NCBI GenBank assembly: GCA_022710725.1
Contig: JAKLGK010000003.1
Location: forward strand, 310,001-374,000
Origin: Verrucomicrobiota bacterium
GTDB lineage: Bacteria > Verrucomicrobiota > Kiritimatiellia > CAIQIC01 > JAGNIJ01
Direction of reading: 5' to 3'
DNA: 64,000 nucleotides
Below are positions 1 to 12,146 of the stretch, one piece after another. The translations under genes and the position numbers were made by a program. The notes under the pieces are model-generated. The model worked only from the letters and a program-made list of their open reading frames with translations, was not told where the DNA came from and searched no databases. Position 1 is the stretch's first letter, and each line of letters opens with the position of its first letter.

Positions 1-260
1 ATGCCGGCGTGGTCGGTGCCGGGCACCCAGACCGTGTTGAAGCCCTGCATCCGCTTCCAGCGGATCAGGATGTCCTGGATGGAGTTGTTGAGGGCGTGGC
101 CCATGTGCAGGATGCCCGTCACGTTCGGCGGCGGAATCACGATGCAGAACGGTTTCCCGCCGCGCGAGGCGTCGGAGTGGAACAGCCCGCGCTCGGTCCA
201 CTCGCGGTACCAGCGCTCCTCGATCGGCTTGGGATCGTAGTGCTTGGCCAGTTCAGCCAT
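1..260 (-). CDS. valS: Valyl-tRNA synthetase, N-terminal part (cut by window edge)
   Basis: Charges tRNA-Val with valine in the cytoplasm. Only the first 86 or so codons lie in the window; the rest continues beyond base 1. The protein starts [18 protein letters not shown] and carries [15 protein letters not shown], the class I synthetase HIGH-type ATP signature in its ValS form, followed by the GTDHAGI block. The ATG overlaps the end of cimA by 8 bases, so the two are probably translated from one message. Truncation here is a window effect, not gene decay. Confidence 0.93.
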   Translation of the reverse strand, partial: MAELAKHYDPKPIEERWYREWTERGLFHSDASRGGKPFCIVIPPPNVTGILHMGHALNNSIQDILIRWKRMQGFNTVWVPGTDHAG

Positions 261-1842
261 TTTTCTTCCCCGCTTTCTTCTCCTCGAGGAACAGCTTGTA
301 CTCCACGCTGTCCACGAGCGCCTCCCACGAGGCCTCGATGATATTGCCGGACACGCCCACGGTGCCCCAGGTCTGGCGGCCGTCGCTGGACTCGATCAGC
401 ACGCGGGTCTTGGCCGCGGTCGCTGTCTCGGGGTCGAGGATACGGACCCGGTAATCGGTGAGCACCACGTCGGCGATCTGCGGGTAGAAGCGCGTCAGCG
501 CGTTGCGCAGGGCCGAGTTCAGGGCGTCCACCGGGCCGTCGCCCTCGGCGACGGTGTGCTCGGTCTCGCCGTTGACGGTCAGCTTCACCGTGGCCTCGGA
601 CAGGCACGGCTCGCTGCGGTGTCGCTTCTCGACGATGACGCGGAAGCCCTCGAGCGTGAAAAACGGGCGGTGGGCCTTCAGGACCTTCTGGACCAGCAGC
701 TTGAACGAACCTTCCGCCGCCTCGAACTCATAGCCTTCCTTCTCCTGGCGTTCCAGTTCGCGCAGGATCTCCTTCACCTCCGGCGAGGTCTTGTCGAGGT
801 TCATTCCCATCTCGACCGCCTTGAGGAAAATGTTCGACGCGCCGGACAGCTCGGACACCAGCACCCTCCGCTCGTTGCCCACGACGGCCGGGTCGATGTG
901 CTCGAAGCTGCGGGCGACCTTGCGGACGGCGTCGACGTGCATGCCGGCCTTGTGGGCGAACGCGCTGTCGCCGACGAACGCCGCCTTGCGGTTCGGCCGG
1001 ACGTTGGCGATCTCGTCCACAAACTGCGAGACCTCGCGCAATTGCTTCAGGCTCCCTTCCCGCAGGCAGTCGCAGCCCATCTTGAGGACCAGGTTCGGGA
1101 TGATGGAGGTCAGGTTCGCATTGCCCGTCCGCTCGCCGTAGCCGTTCGTGGTGCCCTGGACCTGCACCGCGCCCGCGCGGACGGCCTCGAGGCTGTTCGC
1201 CACGCCCGTCTCGCCGTCGTTGTGCGTGTGGATGCCCACCTTCGGGCCGACGGCGCGGATCACGTCCTGGATGATCGAGAACACCTCGTGCGGCAGCGCG
1301 CCGCCGTTGGTGTCGCACGGCACGACCAGGTCGGCCCCGGCGTCCAGCGCGGCGCGCAGGGTCTTGAGGGCGTACTCGCGGTCGTCCTTGTACCCGTCGA
1401 AGAAATGCTCGGCGTCGTAGATGACTTCCTTGCCGTGCTGCTTCAGGTGCCGCACGGTGTCGGCGATCATGGCGAGGTTTTCCTCGTCTGTGGTCCGGAG
1501 AACCTCCTTCACATGGAGCCTCCAGCTCTTGCCGAAGATCGTTACCACGGGCGTATCCGCCTCGAGCAGGGCCCTCGTGCCGGCATCCTTCGCCACGGGG
1601 GTGTTGGCCCGGCGGGTGCTGCCGAACGCCGCAATCTTCGCGTGGGCGAGCTTTTCCTTCTTGATCTCCTTGAAGAAAGCCATGTCCTTCGGATTGGAGG
1701 CGGCGAACCCGCCCTCGATATAGTCCACGCCGAAGGCGTCGAGCCGCTTCGCGACGCGGACCTTACCCTCGACCGAGAACGAGATGCCTTCCCCCTGCGC
1801 TCCGTCGCGAAGCGTCGTGTCATAGATGGCTATTCTTTTCAT
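253..1842 (-). CDS. cimA: (R)-citramalate synthase
   Basis: Condenses pyruvate and acetyl-CoA to citramalate, giving 2-oxobutyrate for isoleucine synthesis without threonine. The 529-residue protein opens with a DTTLRDGAQ motif, typical of the DRE-TIM metallolyase family. It has the catalytic/metal HTHND motif near residue 205, and a C-terminal LeuA-type regulatory domain from about residue 400 where isoleucine normally feeds back. Length and the CDTNGGALP and NGYGERTGN blocks favour CimA over 2-isopropylmalate synthase. It is followed by valS with an 8-base overlap and is divergent from a secreted nucleotidase. The pairing with valS and the nearby hom and lysC make this an aspartate/branched-chain amino acid neighbourhood. 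Confidence 0.9.
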   Translation of the reverse strand: MKRIAIYDTTLRDGAQGEGISFSVEGKVRVAKRLDAFGVDYIEGGFAASNPKDMAFFKEIKKEKLAHAKIAAFGSTRRANTPVAKDAGTRALLEADTPVVTIFGKSWRLHVKEVLRTTDEENLAMIADTVRHLKQHGKEVIYDAEHFFDGYKDDREYALKTLRAALDAGADLVVPCDTNGGALPHEVFSIIQDVIRAVGPKVGIHTHNDGETGVANSLEAVRAGAVQVQGTTNGYGERTGNANLTSIIPNLVLKMGCDCLREGSLKQLREVSQFVDEIANVRPNRKAAFVGDSAFAHKAGMHVDAVRKVARSFEHIDPAVVGNERRVLVSELSGASNIFLKAVEMGMNLDKTSPEVKEILRELERQEKEGYEFEAAEGSFKLLVQKVLKAHRPFFTLEGFRVIVEKRHRSEPCLSEATVKLTVNGETEHTVAEGDGPVDALNSALRNALTRFYPQIADVVLTDYRVRILDPETATAAKTRVLIESSDGRQTWGTVGVSGNIIEASWEALVDSVEYKLFLEEKKAGKKNG

Positions 1843-1939
1843 AATCGCCTGTTCATTTCCGCCAATGCAGCCTTGTTTTCAAGACATTTCTTGCCCAGTA
1901 TCCCCTCGTGTCGCAACCCTTTTCCACGCGGGGAGGCCC

Positions 1940-4060
1940 ATGAAAACACCGCTGCTCCAAGTCGCCGCCTTCTGTCTCATGGTTCTCGTTGGGCCGGCCG
2001 ACGCCCTCACGCTCCAGGTTCTCCACGCCAGCGATTTCGAGGCGGGCATCCCGGCCCTGGACGACGCGCCCCGCTTTTCCTCCGTCCTGGAGGCCCTGAA
2101 GGCGGCCTACCCGGACCAGACGGTCGTTCTCTCGTCCGGCGACAACTACATTCTCGGCCCCTTCCTCAATGCCAGCGCCGATCCGTCCGCCGGCTACAAC
2201 GGCGTCAAGGGCCGCGGGGACGTGGTCATCCTCAACGCCTTCGGTATCCAGGCCTCCGTGTTTGGCAACCACGAATTCGACGACAACACGGCGCTGGTCC
2301 GCACTCTCCTCCGGCCGGACGCGGTCGTCAACTATCCCGGCACGGCCTTCCCCTACCTGGCCGCCAACCTTGTTTTCACCAACGACAGCAACTTGAAAAC
2401 GCAGGTCGCCGCCGACGGCCAGCCCTATCCGCTCGTGACCAACCTGATCGCGCGGAGTTGCACCATCGCTGTCCACGGCGACACGGTGGGAGTGGTCGGC
2501 GTAACCACGCCCGAGCTGGCGACCCTGTCCAGCCCCGGCGGCGTGATCGTGCTGACCAACGTGGCCGCCGAGGCGCAGGCCGCCGTCCATGCGCTGACCA
2601 ACGCGGGGCTGAACAAGATCATCCTGCTGGCTCACCTGCAGCAACTGGAAAACGAGCTCGACCTGGCCGGGCGCCTGGCCGGCGTGGACATCCTCATCGC
2701 CGGCGGCTCCCACACCCTGCTGGCCAAGCCCGGCGACCGGTTGCGGGCCGGCGATACGCGGTACGGCGACTATCCCCTCGTCCGCACCGACCTCGTGGGC
2801 CGGGTGGTTTACGTGCTGAACACGGCCGCCAATTACCGGTACGTCGGGCGCTTCGTGGCCGATTTCGACGCGGGCGGCTTCATCACCAACGTTTCCACCG
2901 CGAGCGGCGCGTACGCGACCGACGACCAGGGCGTCGCCGACACCGGCGGATACCCGCCGGCCCCGGCCGTCACCGGCGTGGTGGCGGTCCTGGCCGGGAT
3001 CATCGACGCCAAGGACGGCAACCTGTTCGGCCGCACGGCGGTGTACCTCAACGGCATCCGCGAAAGCGTGCGGACCGAGGAAACCAACCTGGGCGACTTG
3101 TCCGCCGACGCCAATCTCTACCGGGCCGGGCTGACGGATCCGGCGGCCAGCCTCTCGCTGAAGAACGGCGGCGGCATCCGCGATTCCATCGGCGCCATCC
3201 TGTCCGAGGGCGGCGGTTCGATCCGGGTCCCGCCGCTCGCTAATCCGCGCGTGGGCAAGCAGGACGGCGACGTCTCGCAGTTGGACATCGAGAACGCGCT
3301 GCGCTTCAACAACAGCTTGAGTATCCTGACGATCACGGCCCAGGACCTGCGCGACGCCGTCGAGTGGGGCGTCGCGGGATCCGGCACGCCGGGACAGTTC
3401 CCGCAGGTCGGCGGCCTGGAGTTCAGCTTCAATCCCACGAACGCCCCCATGACCTACTCCACCACCGAAGACGGGACGCCGACCAACATCCTTTTTCCCG
3501 GAGAGCGGCTCCGGTCGCTGGTCGCGCGCCGGGCGGATGGTCAACGCGACCTGGTGGTCGAGAACGGAGCGCTCGTCGGCGACTCCAACCGGACCTTCCG
3601 GCTGGTGACGCTGGAGTACATGGCCGACGGCGGAGACCGCTACTTCGCGTTGACCCGGGGAATACAGAGAACCAACCTGGTGCCGGCCGACGCGGTCAAG
3701 ACCTTCACCACCGACGGCGGCGAGCAGAAGGCGTTGGCCGATTACCTCTGGGCCCTGGGCGAGTGCAGCCGGCCGGACACGGAGGCCTCGGCCGACGGGC
3801 GCATCCAGCGCCTGAACGCGCGCGAAGACGACGTGCTCAAGCCCGGAATCGTGAGCCTGGCCCGCGCCGCCGGCGTGGTCCGAGTGGATTTCAGCACGCT
3901 GCCGGGCAAGAGCTATCAGGCCGAGTCGGCCCCGGCGCTGGCCGGTCCCTGGGCAGCCATCCCGGCCCTCCCCCCCGTGGCGGGCAACGGGTATGACACG
4001 AATGTCGTCTTTTCGCCGGGCGGCCCGGCGGAGCAGTTCTTCCGGCTGGAGATGGAATAG
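1940..4060 (+). CDS. Secreted 5'-nucleotidase / metallophosphoesterase family protein
   Basis: Probably hydrolyses extracellular or periplasmic nucleotides. The start chosen (MKTPLLQV) has a GGGAGG ribosome site just upstream and a classic signal peptide ending near ADA. An upstream in-frame ATG at 1826 would place 38 unlikely residues before it. The mature protein begins with a metallophosphoesterase domain (HASDFEAG, SSGDNYILGP, GNHEFDDN, AGGSHTLLA). A 5'-nucleotidase C-terminal domain follows (NGGGIRDSI, NNSLSILTI, YMADGGDRYFAL). The last 65 residues form a beta-rich tail (YQAESAPALAGPW ... FFRLE) resembling the tails of the secreted proteins at 17691-20378 and 50562-55907. The gene is 706 codons long and converges with lysC. 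The first metal motif is D-F rather than the common D-x-H, so activity is probable but not certain. Confidence 0.82.
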   Translation: MKTPLLQVAAFCLMVLVGPADALTLQVLHASDFEAGIPALDDAPRFSSVLEALKAAYPDQTVVLSSGDNYILGPFLNASADPSAGYNGVKGRGDVVILNAFGIQASVFGNHEFDDNTALVRTLLRPDAVVNYPGTAFPYLAANLVFTNDSNLKTQVAADGQPYPLVTNLIARSCTIAVHGDTVGVVGVTTPELATLSSPGGVIVLTNVAAEAQAAVHALTNAGLNKIILLAHLQQLENELDLAGRLAGVDILIAGGSHTLLAKPGDRLRAGDTRYGDYPLVRTDLVGRVVYVLNTAANYRYVGRFVADFDAGGFITNVSTASGAYATDDQGVADTGGYPPAPAVTGVVAVLAGIIDAKDGNLFGRTAVYLNGIRESVRTEETNLGDLSADANLYRAGLTDPAASLSLKNGGGIRDSIGAILSEGGGSIRVPPLANPRVGKQDGDVSQLDIENALRFNNSLSILTITAQDLRDAVEWGVAGSGTPGQFPQVGGLEFSFNPTNAPMTYSTTEDGTPTNILFPGERLRSLVARRADGQRDLVVENGALVGDSNRTFRLVTLEYMADGGDRYFALTRGIQRTNLVPADAVKTFTTDGGEQKALADYLWALGECSRPDTEASADGRIQRLNAREDDVLKPGIVSLARAAGVVRVDFSTLPGKSYQAESAPALAGPWAAIPALPPVAGNGYDTNVVFSPGGPAEQFFRLEME

Positions 4061-4078
4061 CCCGCGCCGGGCGGAGTC

Positions 4079-5431
4079 TCACGCCGCGAAGAATGCGTGG
4101 TACAGGGCCTTGATGGCCTTTTTGCGATCCTCCGCCTTGACCCCGAACATCATGCTGATTTCCGACGAACCCTGGTTCATCATCTCGATGTTGACTCCGG
4201 CCCCGGCCAGGGCCTGCGTCGCGCGCGAAGCCAGGCCGACGGTATAGCGCATCCCCTCGCCCACGACCATCAGCAGGGCCAGGCCGCGCTCCACCTCGAC
4301 GTCGTCCGCGGCCAGCTCCTTTTGAATCCGGCCGACGACGTGGCGTTCCTTCTCCGGCGAGAACTGGTGATCGCGCAGGATGACGCTCGTGTTGTCGATG
4401 CCGGAGGGCGCGTGCTCGTAGGACAGGCCCTCCTCCTCGAGGATCTGGAGCAGCCGCCGGCCGAATCCGATCTCGCGATTCATCAAATACTTGCTCAAAA
4501 ACAACGTGCAGAACCCGTCGCTGCTGGAGATGCCCACCACGCCGCCAGTGTGCGCGGGCCGCTCCGGCACGACCATCGTGCCCGGCGCCGACGGCCGGTT
4601 GGTGTTGCGGATGTTGATCGGGATGTTCGCGTGCACCGCGGGCAGGATCGCCTCGTCGTGGAACACGCCGAATCCCGAGTAGGCCAGCTCGCGCATCTCG
4701 CGGTAGGTCAGTAGTTCGATCGGCCGGGCGTCCGGCACGATCCGCGGGTCCGCGGAATAGACCGAATCCACGTCGGTGAAATTCTCGTACGCGTCCGCCT
4801 TGACGGCGGCGGCCAGGATCGCGCCGGTGATGTCCGATCCGCCGCGCGGGAAGGTGACGATCCGGCCGGCCTTCGTGTAGCCGAAGAAGCCGGGGAAGAT
4901 CGTCACGCCGGGCCGGTCGCGCAGGGCGGCCAGCTTATCGTAGGATTCCGGCAGCACCTGGGCGTTGCCGGGTTCGTCGCTCAAGACCATGCCGGCCTCG
5001 CGGGGACAGGTGTAGGTGGCCGGCACGCCTTTCCGCGTGAAGGCGGCGGCGACGCAGCGGGCGCTGTAGTCCTCGCCCGCGGCCTTGACGGCATCCGTGA
5101 ACAGGCCCTTGTGGCTGCGGTCGGCGGCCAGCCGGCCGCGCAAATCCTGTTCGATGTCCGTCAGCAGGGCGGCCGGCAGGTCCAGTTCGCGGCCGATCTC
5201 GGCGAAGCGATGCACCACGAGCGCCAATTCCGCTTCCGCCTCGCCGCGCGCCAGCGCCGCCTTCGCGCAGGCGATCAGCAGGTCGGTGACCTTCGTGTCG
5301 TCCTTGGACCGCTTGCCCGGCGCCGAGACTACAACGATCCGCCGATCCGGGTCGGCCCGGACGATCTCGAGCACTTTCAGGATCTGCCCCGCGTCCGCCA
5401 GCGAGGTCCCGCCGAATTTGGCTACTTTCAT
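4079..5431 (-). CDS. lysC: Aspartate kinase
   Basis: Phosphorylates L-aspartate, the first step towards lysine, threonine, methionine and isoleucine. The 450-residue protein starts MKVAKFGGTSLADAG, the kinase signature, and has the FPRGGSDITGA and FTDVDSVYSADPRIV substrate/ATP blocks. Two C-terminal ACT domains (from about residue 300) bind feedback amino acids. It lies 54 bases downstream of hom in the same direction, so hom-lysC is probably one operon. A GC-rich inverted repeat sits at 5463-5486 in that gap. The gene is convergent with the nucleotidase gene. A single ungrouped aspartate kinase next to hom fits control by threonine. Confidence 0.93.
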   Translation of the reverse strand: MKVAKFGGTSLADAGQILKVLEIVRADPDRRIVVVSAPGKRSKDDTKVTDLLIACAKAALARGEAEAELALVVHRFAEIGRELDLPAALLTDIEQDLRGRLAADRSHKGLFTDAVKAAGEDYSARCVAAAFTRKGVPATYTCPREAGMVLSDEPGNAQVLPESYDKLAALRDRPGVTIFPGFFGYTKAGRIVTFPRGGSDITGAILAAAVKADAYENFTDVDSVYSADPRIVPDARPIELLTYREMRELAYSGFGVFHDEAILPAVHANIPINIRNTNRPSAPGTMVVPERPAHTGGVVGISSSDGFCTLFLSKYLMNREIGFGRRLLQILEEEGLSYEHAPSGIDNTSVILRDHQFSPEKERHVVGRIQKELAADDVEVERGLALLMVVGEGMRYTVGLASRATQALAGAGVNIEMMNQGSSEISMMFGVKAEDRKKAIKALYHAFFAA

Positions 5432-5462
5432 GATGCGACAAACTCCATTCCGTTTGCTCGGG

Positions 5463-5486
5463 GAGGGCGGTGGGCCCGTCGCCCTC
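5463..5486. other. Intercistronic inverted repeat between hom and lysC
   Basis: GAGGGCG and CGCCCTC arms (7 bp) enclose a 10-base GC-rich loop and touch the hom stop codon. There is no T tract, so it looks like an mRNA-stabilising or expression-balancing hairpin rather than a terminator. Confidence 0.35.
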
Positions 5487-6784
5487 TATTCCTGGAAATC
5501 CTCGATCCGGATCCTCACGGTCGGCGCGCCGACCACCTCCAGCCTGTCGATCTCGGCCAGGGCGGCCCGGAACGCGCTCTCCGGCGCGGAATGGGTCACG
5601 ACCAGCACGGGCACGTGCTGGCCCACGCGGGTCTCCTTTTGCATCACCGAGGCGATGCTGATGCCTTTGCGGCCGAGGGCCTGCGCCACCAGCGCGAGCA
5701 CGCCCGGCTTGTCCAGCAGCGACAGGCGCAGGTAGCAGCGGGTGACGATCTCGCCGATCGGCCGCAGCTTGCCGGACTCTCGCCGGAGGACGGGCGGGCG
5801 GCGCGCGCCGGATGACAGGTCGCGCGCCGCGTCGGCCAGGTCGGCCAGGACGGCGCTCGCCGTCGCGCGGCGGCCCGCGCCGCGGCCGTAGTAGAGCGTA
5901 TCGCCCACGATGTCGCCGGAAACCAGCACGGCGTTGAACACTCCGCTGACCGCCGCCAGCGGGTGGGCGTGCGGCACGAGGGTCGGGTGCACGCGTGCCT
6001 CGACGCCGTTCCCGCCCTGCTTGATCACGGCCAGCAGCTTGATGCGATAGCCCATCTCGGCGGCGTAGCTGATGTCCCCGGCGGAAATGTTGCGAATGCC
6101 CTCGACGTGCACGGCGGACATCGGCACGGGAAAGCCGTGAGCCAACGAGGCCAGGACCACGGCCTTGTGGGCCGTGTCATGGCCATCCACGTCCAAGCTC
6201 GGTTCGGCCTCGGCGTACCCCGCCTGCTGCGCGGCTTTGAGCACCTGCTCGAACGGCAGTTTTTCCTCCTCCATCCGGGTGAGGATGTAGTTGCACGTGC
6301 CGTTGAGAATGCCGTACACGCTGGTGATCCGGTTCGCGACCAGGCCTTCGCGGACGGCCTTGATGATCGGGATGCCGCCGCCCACGCTGGCCTCAAAATA
6401 GAGCGCGGTCTTCTTCTCCGCGGCCAACCGGTGAAGTTCGGCGCCGGCCTCCGCCAACAGGGCCTTGTTAGCCGTGACCACGGGCTTGCCGAGTTCGAGC
6501 GCCTGCCGGATGAATTCCTTCGCCTTGGTCACGCCGCCGATCAATTCGACGACGATGTCCACGTTCGGATCGCGGATCGCCTCGCCCGCGTCGCGGGTCA
6601 TCAGGGCCCGGTCCGCCTTCACACCTCGGTCCGAGTCCAGATCGAGGTCGGCCAGTCGGCGCAGGGCCAGCCGCAAGTCCAGACGCTCCTCGAGCAGTTT
6701 CCCGTTCTGCTGGAGCCCCTCCACCACCCCGGCGCCGACGGTGCCGAAGCCGAGCAAACCTATGCCGATTTCTTTCATGTCCAT
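5486..6784 (-). CDS. hom: Homoserine dehydrogenase
   Basis: Reduces aspartate semialdehyde to homoserine, the branch to threonine, methionine and isoleucine. The 432-residue protein has an N-terminal Rossmann motif (GLLGFGTVGAGV), the family blocks KPVVTANKALLAE, GILNGTCNYILTRM and SLDVDGHDTAHK, and a C-terminal ACT domain (LLDKPGVLALVAQAL). Two starts are possible, 6784 and 6778 (MKEIGIG); both follow a GGATGG stretch. Upstream, on the same strand, lie an intrinsic-terminator hairpin and a 15-codon reading frame holding Ile, Val, Leu and Thr codons. Attenuation is therefore a possible control. lysC follows. Confidence 0.94.
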   Translation of the reverse strand: MDMKEIGIGLLGFGTVGAGVVEGLQQNGKLLEERLDLRLALRRLADLDLDSDRGVKADRALMTRDAGEAIRDPNVDIVVELIGGVTKAKEFIRQALELGKPVVTANKALLAEAGAELHRLAAEKKTALYFEASVGGGIPIIKAVREGLVANRITSVYGILNGTCNYILTRMEEEKLPFEQVLKAAQQAGYAEAEPSLDVDGHDTAHKAVVLASLAHGFPVPMSAVHVEGIRNISAGDISYAAEMGYRIKLLAVIKQGGNGVEARVHPTLVPHAHPLAAVSGVFNAVLVSGDIVGDTLYYGRGAGRRATASAVLADLADAARDLSSGARRPPVLRRESGKLRPIGEIVTRCYLRLSLLDKPGVLALVAQALGRKGISIASVMQKETRVGQHVPVLVVTHSAPESAFRAALAEIDRLEVVGAPTVRIRIEDFQE

Positions 6785-6804
6785 CCATCCCGTTGACCGA
6801 TACG

Positions 6805-6827
6805 AAAAACCCCCTCACGCGAGGGGG
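6805..6827 (-). terminator. Intrinsic terminator, possibly an attenuator, just before hom
   Basis: On the minus strand CCCCCTC-GCGT-GAGGGGG is followed at once by TTTTT. It ends about 20 bases before the hom start. It lies 135 bases beyond the stop of the upstream hydrolase gene, which is far for a simple end-of-gene terminator and fits a leader attenuator. Confidence 0.65.
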
Positions 6828-6860
6828 CCACAACGAAAAAAGTATCCGCCGCCGGCCCTC

Positions 6861-6908
6861 TCAAGAGCCTCCCGTCATCGTGACAAGGACAATACCCGCG
6901 CGGTTCAT
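6861..6908 (-). CDS. Candidate leader peptide of hom (15 residues)
   Basis: The reading frame encodes MNRAGIVLVTMTGGS, with Ile, Val, Leu, Val, Thr, Met and Thr in a short run. These are end products of the hom pathway or competing branched-chain acids, as in thr and ilv leader peptides. No good Shine-Dalgarno precedes it; the predicted transcription start falls within 2 bases of the ATG, so it would have to be nearly leaderless. Bases just after its stop can pair with the 5' arm of the terminator at 6810-6827. This is inference from sequence only, and chance cannot be excluded for so short a frame. Confidence 0.35.
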   Translation of the reverse strand: MNRAGIVLVTMTGGS

Positions 6909-6916
6909 ATGGTCCG

Positions 6917-6944
6917 AATCTACAGCGTTTGACCGGGGTTACAA
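6917..6944 (-). promoter_or_regulatory. Possible sigma70 promoter for the hom leader
   Basis: On the minus strand TTGTAA (-35, 4 of 6 consensus bases) and TAGATT (-10, 4 of 6) are 16 bases apart. The expected start is near 6910, next to the leader ATG at 6908. Confidence 0.3.
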
Positions 6945-6962
6945 GCAGAAAGATGGACCGGA

Positions 6963-7946
6963 TCAGGGCGTGGCCTCTCCCGAAAGGAAGCGGCTCATCG
7001 TGTCCCGCCAGCGCGCCGGATCGGAGGCCAGGCAGGAGGAATGGGACGCCCGTGGGAATTCCACCATGAGGCGGGGGCCCGCCAGCCGGTCGAAAACGCG
7101 CCGGGCCTGCTTGAGGGTCAGGCGGAGGTCGCGGTCCCCGTACAGGACCAGGGTCGGAATCTTCACCGACCGGGCATAGTCGGCGGGATTGAGGCGGAAG
7201 CCGTTGAAGCCGCACTGCACGCCGCCCCACAGCACCAGCGACTCGGCGGCGGGGAAGGCCGGCCAGCCCATGGCCTTGAACCGGTTGCGCACGGCGTTCA
7301 GCATGGTATCGAACACCGCCTCCAAAACAAGGCCGCCCGCGGCGACATCGTGGATGGTCACCGCGCGCAGCACGGCGGCGGCGCCCATGGACTGGCCGTA
7401 AAGGAAGCACGCGGGCCGGCCCGGAAGCCGGGTCCTGATCCACGACACGGCCGCCTTTACGTCCAGCGCCTCGAGGTACCCCAGGGTCGTGCTGTTTCCG
7501 TCCGACCCTCCGCTCCCGCGGAAGTCCACGAGCAAAACGGGATGGCCCAGGTCCCTGGCCATGGCGGCCTCGTCCAGGAGGCTGGACCGGGCCGATGCGT
7601 ATCCGTGGAAGAACAGGACCGGCGGCTTGTCGCCGGGCGCGTTCACGAACCAGGCCTCCAGTCCGGTCCCATCGGCCGCGGAAAAGCGCACCGTCTCCGC
7701 CGTCAGCCCGACGTCGGCCGGCGCCCGCCGGTTCTCGGGACGCGGCTTGGCCGCCCCGCGGAACAGCAGGCGGACCTTGTCCCGGGCGCCCAAGGACTCG
7801 ATGGGTGTTGGCGACGCCCCCCGGTGCTGGAAGCGAAGGAAAGCCCGGGCGTGGTTCCAGGCCGCGACCTGAAGCGCCGCCGTCGCGCCCAGCAGCAGCC
7901 AGCACAGCATCCATCCCGCCCTGAGGAACCGCGGCGCCTCTTTCAT
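6963..7946 (-). CDS. Alpha/beta hydrolase, membrane-anchored or exported
   Basis: A serine hydrolase of unknown substrate. An N-terminal hydrophobic segment (about residues 10-30) acts as signal or anchor. The fold then shows the oxyanion region FFHGYASARSSLL, the DFRGSGGSDG block, the nucleophile elbow GQSMGAAA, a late acidic LYGDRDLRL and a histidine in RASHSSC. It resembles the BAAT/YqiA-like peptidase-lipase group often annotated as 'alpha/beta fold hydrolase'. The ATG at 7946 is preferred because AGGAG lies upstream; a GTG at 7958 in the same frame overlaps that site. It lies between the hybrid kinase gene and the hom leader, all on one strand. Confidence 0.75.
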   Translation of the reverse strand: MKEAPRFLRAGWMLCWLLLGATAALQVAAWNHARAFLRFQHRGASPTPIESLGARDKVRLLFRGAAKPRPENRRAPADVGLTAETVRFSAADGTGLEAWFVNAPGDKPPVLFFHGYASARSSLLDEAAMARDLGHPVLLVDFRGSGGSDGNSTTLGYLEALDVKAAVSWIRTRLPGRPACFLYGQSMGAAAVLRAVTIHDVAAGGLVLEAVFDTMLNAVRNRFKAMGWPAFPAAESLVLWGGVQCGFNGFRLNPADYARSVKIPTLVLYGDRDLRLTLKQARRVFDRLAGPRLMVEFPRASHSSCLASDPARWRDTMSRFLSGEATP

Positions 7947-7971
7947 GATGGAAAACACTCCTGCCCGGACA

Positions 7972-10764
<2,793 letters not shown>

Positions 10765-10877
10765 CGCCGTCACGGCTGCTTGCTTTATACTCTTCCGGAG
10801 GCGCCGCGCCAAATCGAAATTCGCGCCTGCCGGCATTAGGCTTCACGCCCGGCCGAGCGGCGGCTATCCTGCCCCGC

Positions 10878-12140
10878 ATGCCCACTCACCGGAGCCAGGA
10901 ATCAGGCCGGGACGTGATCGTCGTTGGCGGGGGCCCCGCCGGCCTGATGGCGGCGCTCTCCGCGGCGCGGCGCGGCGCCTCCGTCCGGATCTGCGAGCAG
11001 TTGGAACGCCCCGGGCTGCGGCTGATGGCCAGCGGAGGCGGGCGCGGGAACCTGACCAACACGCTGGCGCCGGAGGCCATGATGGCCCGCTTCGGCCGCC
11101 GCGGGCGATTCATACAGCCGGCCCTCGCCGGACTGGGGCCGGTGTCTCTCCGCCGGCTGCTGGCCGACCTGGGCGTGCCGACCTTCTCGCCGGACGGATT
11201 CCACGTGTACCCGTCTTCCGAGTCCGCGGCGGATGTGCAGCAGGCCCTCGTCCGCGCCGGCGAGGACGCCGGGGTCGATTTTCGCCTCGCGTGCCCGGTG
11301 CAAAGTCTGGCGATCGAAAAGGGCGCCGCGATCGGTGTTCATACCTCCGGCGGCCTCGTCCCCGCCGGCCGCGTGATCCTGACGACCGGCGGCCGGAGCT
11401 ATCCGCGCCTGGGCGGCGGCGAACAGGGATACGCCCTGGCCCGGCAGGCCGGTCACACGGTCACCCTTCTCCTTCCCGCCCTGGCCCCCCTCGTGATCGC
11501 GGAGCCGTGGCCGCCTTCCTGCGCCGGGGCGGCGCTGCCGGACGTGGAATGCACCCTCTCCCGCGAAGGCCGGAGCGCCCCCGCCGCGCGCGGCGCCCTG
11601 CTCTTCACGCACCGGGGCCTCTCCGGGCCGGCGGCGCTGGACCTGTCCGGCGACGTCAGCGCACGCCTCCAGGCCGGCGCGCCCGTAGCCGCCTTTCTCA
11701 ATCTCGCGCCCGGCCGACGACCATCGGACTGGCTGCAGGAGATCGGTCAATGGGCGCATGTCGGAGGCGGGAAAACCGTCGTGCGGTGGCTGGACGATTT
11801 CCTGCCGCGCTCGGTGGCCGCGGCGCTCGCCGGCGCGTGCGGGCTGCCGGATTCGCTAACCGCTTCGCGCATTTCCCAGGAGCAGCGAAGGCGCCTGGCC
11901 GATCATCTCGCGGGCTGGCCGGTGACGATCACCGGGACCGGCGGCTTCGAGCAGGCGATGGTCACGCGCGGCGGCGTGGCCCTGGACGACATCGATCCGC
12001 ACACCCTCTCGAGCCGTCTCGTCAAGGGGTTGCATTTCGCGGGCGAAATCGTGGACCTGGACGGCCCCTGCGGCGGGTTCAATCTTCAGTGGGCCTTTTC
12101 CAGCGGCTGGCTCGCCGGCCATTCGGCCGCCGGCGCGTGA
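10878..12140 (+). CDS. NAD(P)/FAD-dependent oxidoreductase, HI0933/YhiN family
   Basis: A flavoprotein of the HI0933/YhiN family, whose physiological substrate is not established. Residues 14-30 give the dinucleotide-binding fingerprint (VIVVGGGPAGLMAAL), followed by MASGGGRGNLTN, a family hallmark. The TTGGRSYPRLG and GLSGPAALDLS blocks lie in the middle, and LHFAGEIVDLDGPCGGFNLQWAFSS-type motifs at the end close the FAD site. The start at 10878 (MPTHRSQ) leaves the fingerprint near the N-terminus; longer in-frame starts overlap the divergent kinase. The protein is 420 residues, the usual family length. It faces the nitroreductase gene tail to tail. Confidence 0.88.
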   Translation: MPTHRSQESGRDVIVVGGGPAGLMAALSAARRGASVRICEQLERPGLRLMASGGGRGNLTNTLAPEAMMARFGRRGRFIQPALAGLGPVSLRRLLADLGVPTFSPDGFHVYPSSESAADVQQALVRAGEDAGVDFRLACPVQSLAIEKGAAIGVHTSGGLVPAGRVILTTGGRSYPRLGGGEQGYALARQAGHTVTLLLPALAPLVIAEPWPPSCAGAALPDVECTLSREGRSAPAARGALLFTHRGLSGPAALDLSGDVSARLQAGAPVAAFLNLAPGRRPSDWLQEIGQWAHVGGGKTVVRWLDDFLPRSVAAALAGACGLPDSLTASRISQEQRRRLADHLAGWPVTITGTGGFEQAMVTRGGVALDDIDPHTLSSRLVKGLHFAGEIVDLDGPCGGFNLQWAFSSGWLAGHSAAGA

Positions 12141-12146
12141 CCGGCT

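Noticed and set aside
1..260. Truncated valS as a pseudogene
   Set aside because: The reading frame is intact up to the window edge; the cut is artificial.
244..3243. A 999-codon open frame on the plus strand covering cimA and half of the nucleotidase gene
   Set aside because: It is the antisense and out-of-frame shadow of two well-recognised genes; the composition (His, Arg, Val runs) is typical of GC-rich shadows.
4060..4072. GCCCG-CGC-CGGGC hairpin as terminator between the nucleotidase and lysC
   Set aside because: Only 5 bp with a 3-base loop and no T tract; in a GC-rich genome this is expected by chance.
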